Position numbers and translations under genes: made by a program | Part shown: positions 6,172-8,411 of the stretch, piece by piece | How the letters are laid out: each line of letters opens with the position of its first letter | Numbering within the stretch: the stretch's first letter is position 1 | Notes under the pieces: model-generated | Seen by the model: only the letters and a program-made list of their open reading frames with translations | The model's database searches: none | What the model was told of the DNA's origin: nothing | From: Bacillota bacterium | GTDB taxonomy: Bacteria > Bacillota > Clostridia > Oscillospirales > Ruminococcaceae | Length of the DNA stretch: 8,411 bases | NCBI GenBank assembly: GCA_023456995.1 | Contig: JAEWNU010000202.1 | Location: 1-8,411, forward strand | Reading direction: 5' to 3'

Positions 6172-7350
6172 TTATCGATTTAAAAAATCATAGGCAAACT
6201 GTGCTGCAATGGCTGAACCGTGGTGCAGGGCATCCTCATCCACCGTAAAGCATTCATGGTGGTTAGAAAGCTCAGAGCCGGGTACTTTATCGCTGCGCGC
6301 ACCGAGGAAGCCGTAAATGCCGGGTGCTTCATCCATTAGGAAGGAGAAATCCTCTGAACCGGTCAGCTTTTCAAAGTCGACAAGAATGTCATCGCCGAAA
6401 AGCTTGGTAGCGGCGTTGCGCCCTATCTCCACCAGCTCTACGTTGTCATTAATGACGGCGTTGCACAGGTAGTTGTACTCAAGCTCCGCCGTGCAGCCAT
6501 AGCAGGCCGCGGTCTGTTCGGCTATGCTTCGAATACGCTCCTCGACGGTATCGCGAAATGCTCGGCTGAAAGTGCGCACCGTGCCGTCCATGCTAACTTT
6601 ATCCGCAACGATGTTAAAACGCTGCCCTCCATCAAAGGTGCCGATGGTGACCACCAGCGCATTGAGCGGGTCGTTGGCACGGCTGGCAAGCGATTGCAGG
6701 TTCATGATGATGGCGGCAGCAGCCACAATGGCGTCGCTTCCCAAGTGCGGGGCCGAACCGTGGGCGGCCTTGCCTTTGACCGTCAGGGTGAAGGCATCGG
6801 CTGAGGCCATCCGCTCGCCGTGTTGTAAACTAAAACGGGGAGCGTCCACCTGTGACCAGATGTGCATACCAAAAACAGCATCCACATCCTTCATCAAGCC
6901 CTTTTCTATGTATTGCTTGGCGCCCTGTGCTACTTCTTCAGCGGGCTGGAAAAAGAACTTGACCGTTCCAGCCAGTTCGTTACGCAGCTCCGAAAGAATT
7001 TTGGCGGCACCGAGCTGCATTGAAATATGGCAGTCGTGACCGCAGGCGTGCATCTTACCAGGGTTTTTAGAGGCAAAAGGCAAGCCGGTCTGCTCATTGA
7101 CGGGCAATCCATCGATATCGGCGCGCAAAACGACGGTTTTGCCTGGCTTTGCACCCTTTAGTATGCCGATGCAGCCGGTCAGGCCCTCGTAGGTTGCAAC
7201 CTCAATGCCGTCAATCGCCTTCAAACGCTCAATAATATCAGCAGTAGTATTCACCTCTTGCAGGGGAAGCTCGGGGTGGGCATGAAAATGGCGACGCTGT
7301 TCAATGATATAGCCATCATATTTTTCTGAAAGATCCTTGATGTTAACCAT
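6172..7350 (-). CDS. M20-family metal-dependent amidohydrolase (N-acyl-amino-acid type), downstream paralogue
   Basis: The product is a 392-residue cytoplasmic hydrolase of the M20D group, which includes N-acyl-L-amino-acid amidohydrolase, hippurate hydrolase and IAA-conjugate hydrolases. It would cleave an amide bond to free an amino acid. Visible motifs are RRHFHAHPEL (19-28), RADIDGLPV (76-84), metal-binding HACGHD (101-106, with Cys103 and His105), FQPAEE (134-139, with the catalytic and metal-binding Glu pair), GMHIW (161-165, His163) and NHHECF (363-368, His364). A small dimerisation domain is inserted at about 176-286. Length and motifs are complete. The start ATG at 7348-7350 has GAGG 7 bases upstream, and that site overlaps the TGA of the preceding paralogue; only 9 bases separate the genes, so translation is probably coupled. 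The acyl group and amino acid are unknown; diaminopimelate deacetylation is a less likely alternative. Confidence 0.93.
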   Translation of the reverse strand: MVNIKDLSEKYDGYIIEQRRHFHAHPELPLQEVNTTADIIERLKAIDGIEVATYEGLTGCIGILKGAKPGKTVVLRADIDGLPVNEQTGLPFASKNPGKMHACGHDCHISMQLGAAKILSELRNELAGTVKFFFQPAEEVAQGAKQYIEKGLMKDVDAVFGMHIWSQVDAPRFSLQHGERMASADAFTLTVKGKAAHGSAPHLGSDAIVAAAAIIMNLQSLASRANDPLNALVVTIGTFDGGQRFNIVADKVSMDGTVRTFSRAFRDTVEERIRSIAEQTAACYGCTAELEYNYLCNAVINDNVELVEIGRNAATKLFGDDILVDFEKLTGSEDFSFLMDEAPGIYGFLGARSDKVPGSELSNHHECFTVDEDALHHGSAIAAQFAYDFLNR

Positions 7351-7359
7351 GGAGAAACC

Positions 7360-8411
7360 TCACTTTTCATTTGCTTTTTCAGCAAGAAAATCAACTGCGA
7401 ACTGCGCATAAAGCGCTGCACCGTGGTGCAGGGCGTCCTCGTCCACTGTGAACTTGTCGTTGTGGTTGGAGTAGATGATGCCTTTCTCAGGATTAAGTGC
7501 GCCGATAAATCCGTAGAAACCGGGCACCTTTTCCATTAGATACGCAAAATCTTCAGAGCCGGTAAGCTTGGGCATGGTGGTGAGAATTTCTTCGCCATAA
7601 AGCTTGATCGCGGCGTCGCGCACAATGCGGTTTAGGTCGTCGTGGTCGTTGATGACCGGGCCAGGATATGCCCAGTAGTCCAGTGTTGCCTTGCATCCAA
7701 GCGCCTCGGCGGTGCAAGTGATAATCTTCTCCAGCTTTTCTTTGATGGTGGCGCGGAATTCGCGCGAATAGGTGCGGATGGTGCCTTCCATCTCGACGTG
7801 GTTACCGATGATGTTAAAGCGCTGACCGCCCTTGACAGTACCAATGGACACCACCAGCGTATTGAGCGGGTCGTTGACACGGCTTACGAATGTTTGCAGA
7901 TTCATGATGACCGAAGCGGCCGCGACGATGGCGTCGTTGCCCAGATGAGGGGCCGATCCGTGTGCACTGGTGCCCTCAACAGTAATTTTAAAATTGTCAC
8001 AAGAGGCCATACGCCCGCCCGGCTCCAGACTCATGAGCGGCGCATTTAGCGTACCCCAGATATGCATGCCGAAAATTGCGTCGACATTATCGAGTACACC
8101 ATTCTCAACATAGTATTTTGCGCCATAGCAGGACTCCTCAGCAGCCTGGAAAAATAGCTCAACGTTGCCGCAAAGCTCATCCTTGACGTCATTAAGTATT
8201 TTCGCCGCGCCTAGCAGCATTGAAATATGTGCGTCATGTCCACAGGCGTGCATCTTGCCTTCGTTCTGAGAAGTAAAGGGCAGTCCGGTGGTTTCGATGC
8301 TGGGCAGCGCATCAATATCGGCGCGCAGCATAACGGTCTTACCCGGCTTACCGCCCTTAATGTGCCCTACAAGGCCGTTATAATCTGGGAAGGTGGTCAC
8401 TGGAATGCCCA
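7360..8411 (-). CDS. M20-family metal-dependent amidohydrolase, upstream paralogue, 5' end outside window
   Basis: The frame is still open at the right edge. The 349 visible residues begin at GIPVTTFPDYNG, matching about residue 48 of the neighbouring paralogue, so roughly 47 N-terminal residues are missing and the full protein should be near 396. A GTG at 8398-8400 is not taken as the start because homology continues upstream of it. Metal and catalytic motifs are present: RADIDALP, HACGHDAH, FQAAEE, GMHIWG, HGSAPHLG and SNHNDKFTVDEDALHHG. The usual FQPAEE proline is alanine here. The C-terminus has a few extra charged residues (AEKANEK). It is clearly a duplicate of the next gene (more than half the residues identical by eye) and is probably its first partner in one transcript whose promoter is outside the window. 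Differences around the active site suggest a related but distinct substrate range. Confidence 0.92.
   Translation of the reverse strand, partial: GIPVTTFPDYNGLVGHIKGGKPGKTVMLRADIDALPSIETTGLPFTSQNEGKMHACGHDAHISMLLGAAKILNDVKDELCGNVELFFQAAEESCYGAKYYVENGVLDNVDAIFGMHIWGTLNAPLMSLEPGGRMASCDNFKITVEGTSAHGSAPHLGNDAIVAAASVIMNLQTFVSRVNDPLNTLVVSIGTVKGGQRFNIIGNHVEMEGTIRTYSREFRATIKEKLEKIITCTAEALGCKATLDYWAYPGPVINDHDDLNRIVRDAAIKLYGEEILTTMPKLTGSEDFAYLMEKVPGFYGFIGALNPEKGIIYSNHNDKFTVDEDALHHGAALYAQFAVDFLAEKANEK

Larger units (their letters stand above)
6172..8411 (-). repeat. Tandem gene duplication of M20 amidohydrolases, about 1.2 kb unit
   Basis: The two genes are aligned head to tail and stay in register at DNA level. 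For example, ATTGAGCGGGTCGTTG occurs at 6661-6676 and identically at 7861-7876, and TGAAATATG occurs at 7021 and 8221, both exactly 1200 bases apart. Protein similarity runs through the whole visible length, while DNA identity is patchy, indicating an old duplication rather than a recent one. Confidence 0.8.

Noticed and set aside
6524..7039. Plus-strand open frame of 171 codons opposite the downstream amidohydrolase
   Set aside because: It overlaps the conserved catalytic region of the M20 gene on the other strand; its Ser/Ala/Arg-rich composition is that of a shadow frame.
8398..8400. GTG as the true start of the upstream amidohydrolase
   Set aside because: Similarity to the paralogue continues to the window edge, and a start here would remove the conserved N-terminal HFHAHPE-type segment.

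Overview
The window most resembles chromosome of an anaerobic Firmicute of the class Clostridia, probably Oscillospiraceae-like. This is inferred from style only: strong GGAGG-type ribosome binding sites, an ABC substrate-binding lipoprotein, intermediate-GC genes separated by AT-rich gaps, and the gene families present. No rRNA or marker gene is present to settle it. I see no insertion sequence, CRISPR array, tRNA or phage gene.

Layout. (1) 1-1479, plus strand: the 3' end of a membrane protein with a Cache-like extracytoplasmic domain, a compact single-domain O6-alkylguanine-DNA alkyltransferase (MGMT family), and a small FMN-barrel (pyridoxamine-phosphate-oxidase-like) protein. They are closely spaced and probably cotranscribed. 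(2) 1480-1667: a regulatory gap with a perfect 17-bp-arm inverted repeat overlapping a good sigma-A-like promoter. (3) 1668-4298: a complete NitT/TauT-type ABC importer operon in the order ATPase, permease, substrate-binding lipoprotein, closed by a hairpin terminator at 4316-4356. (4) 4357-4759: an AT-rich, gene-free region containing the promoter area and a structured leader. (5) 4760-6109: a sodium-coupled amino-acid-type transporter of the SNF/NSS family. (6) 6114-6154: a bidirectional terminator between convergent units. (7) 6172-8411, minus strand: two tandem paralogous M20-family amidohydrolases, the upstream one running off the right edge.

How the genes may work together. The tandem amidohydrolases probably release amino acids from N-acyl or otherwise conjugated forms. 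The convergent NSS symporter probably imports an amino acid or related amine with sodium. That is a plausible amino-acid scavenging neighbourhood, but adjacency is the only evidence for the link. The ABC importer brings in a small organic solute whose identity the sequence does not reveal, since no catabolic or biosynthetic partner gene and no recognised riboswitch accompanies it. The first block combines DNA-alkylation repair with a flavin-type protein and a possible sensor or envelope protein.

I did not find a convincing undescribed multi-gene system. The points most worth a second look are the palindrome-embedded promoter, the structured leader before the NSS gene, the loss of the conserved gate arginine in that transporter, and the in-register tandem duplication of the amidohydrolases.
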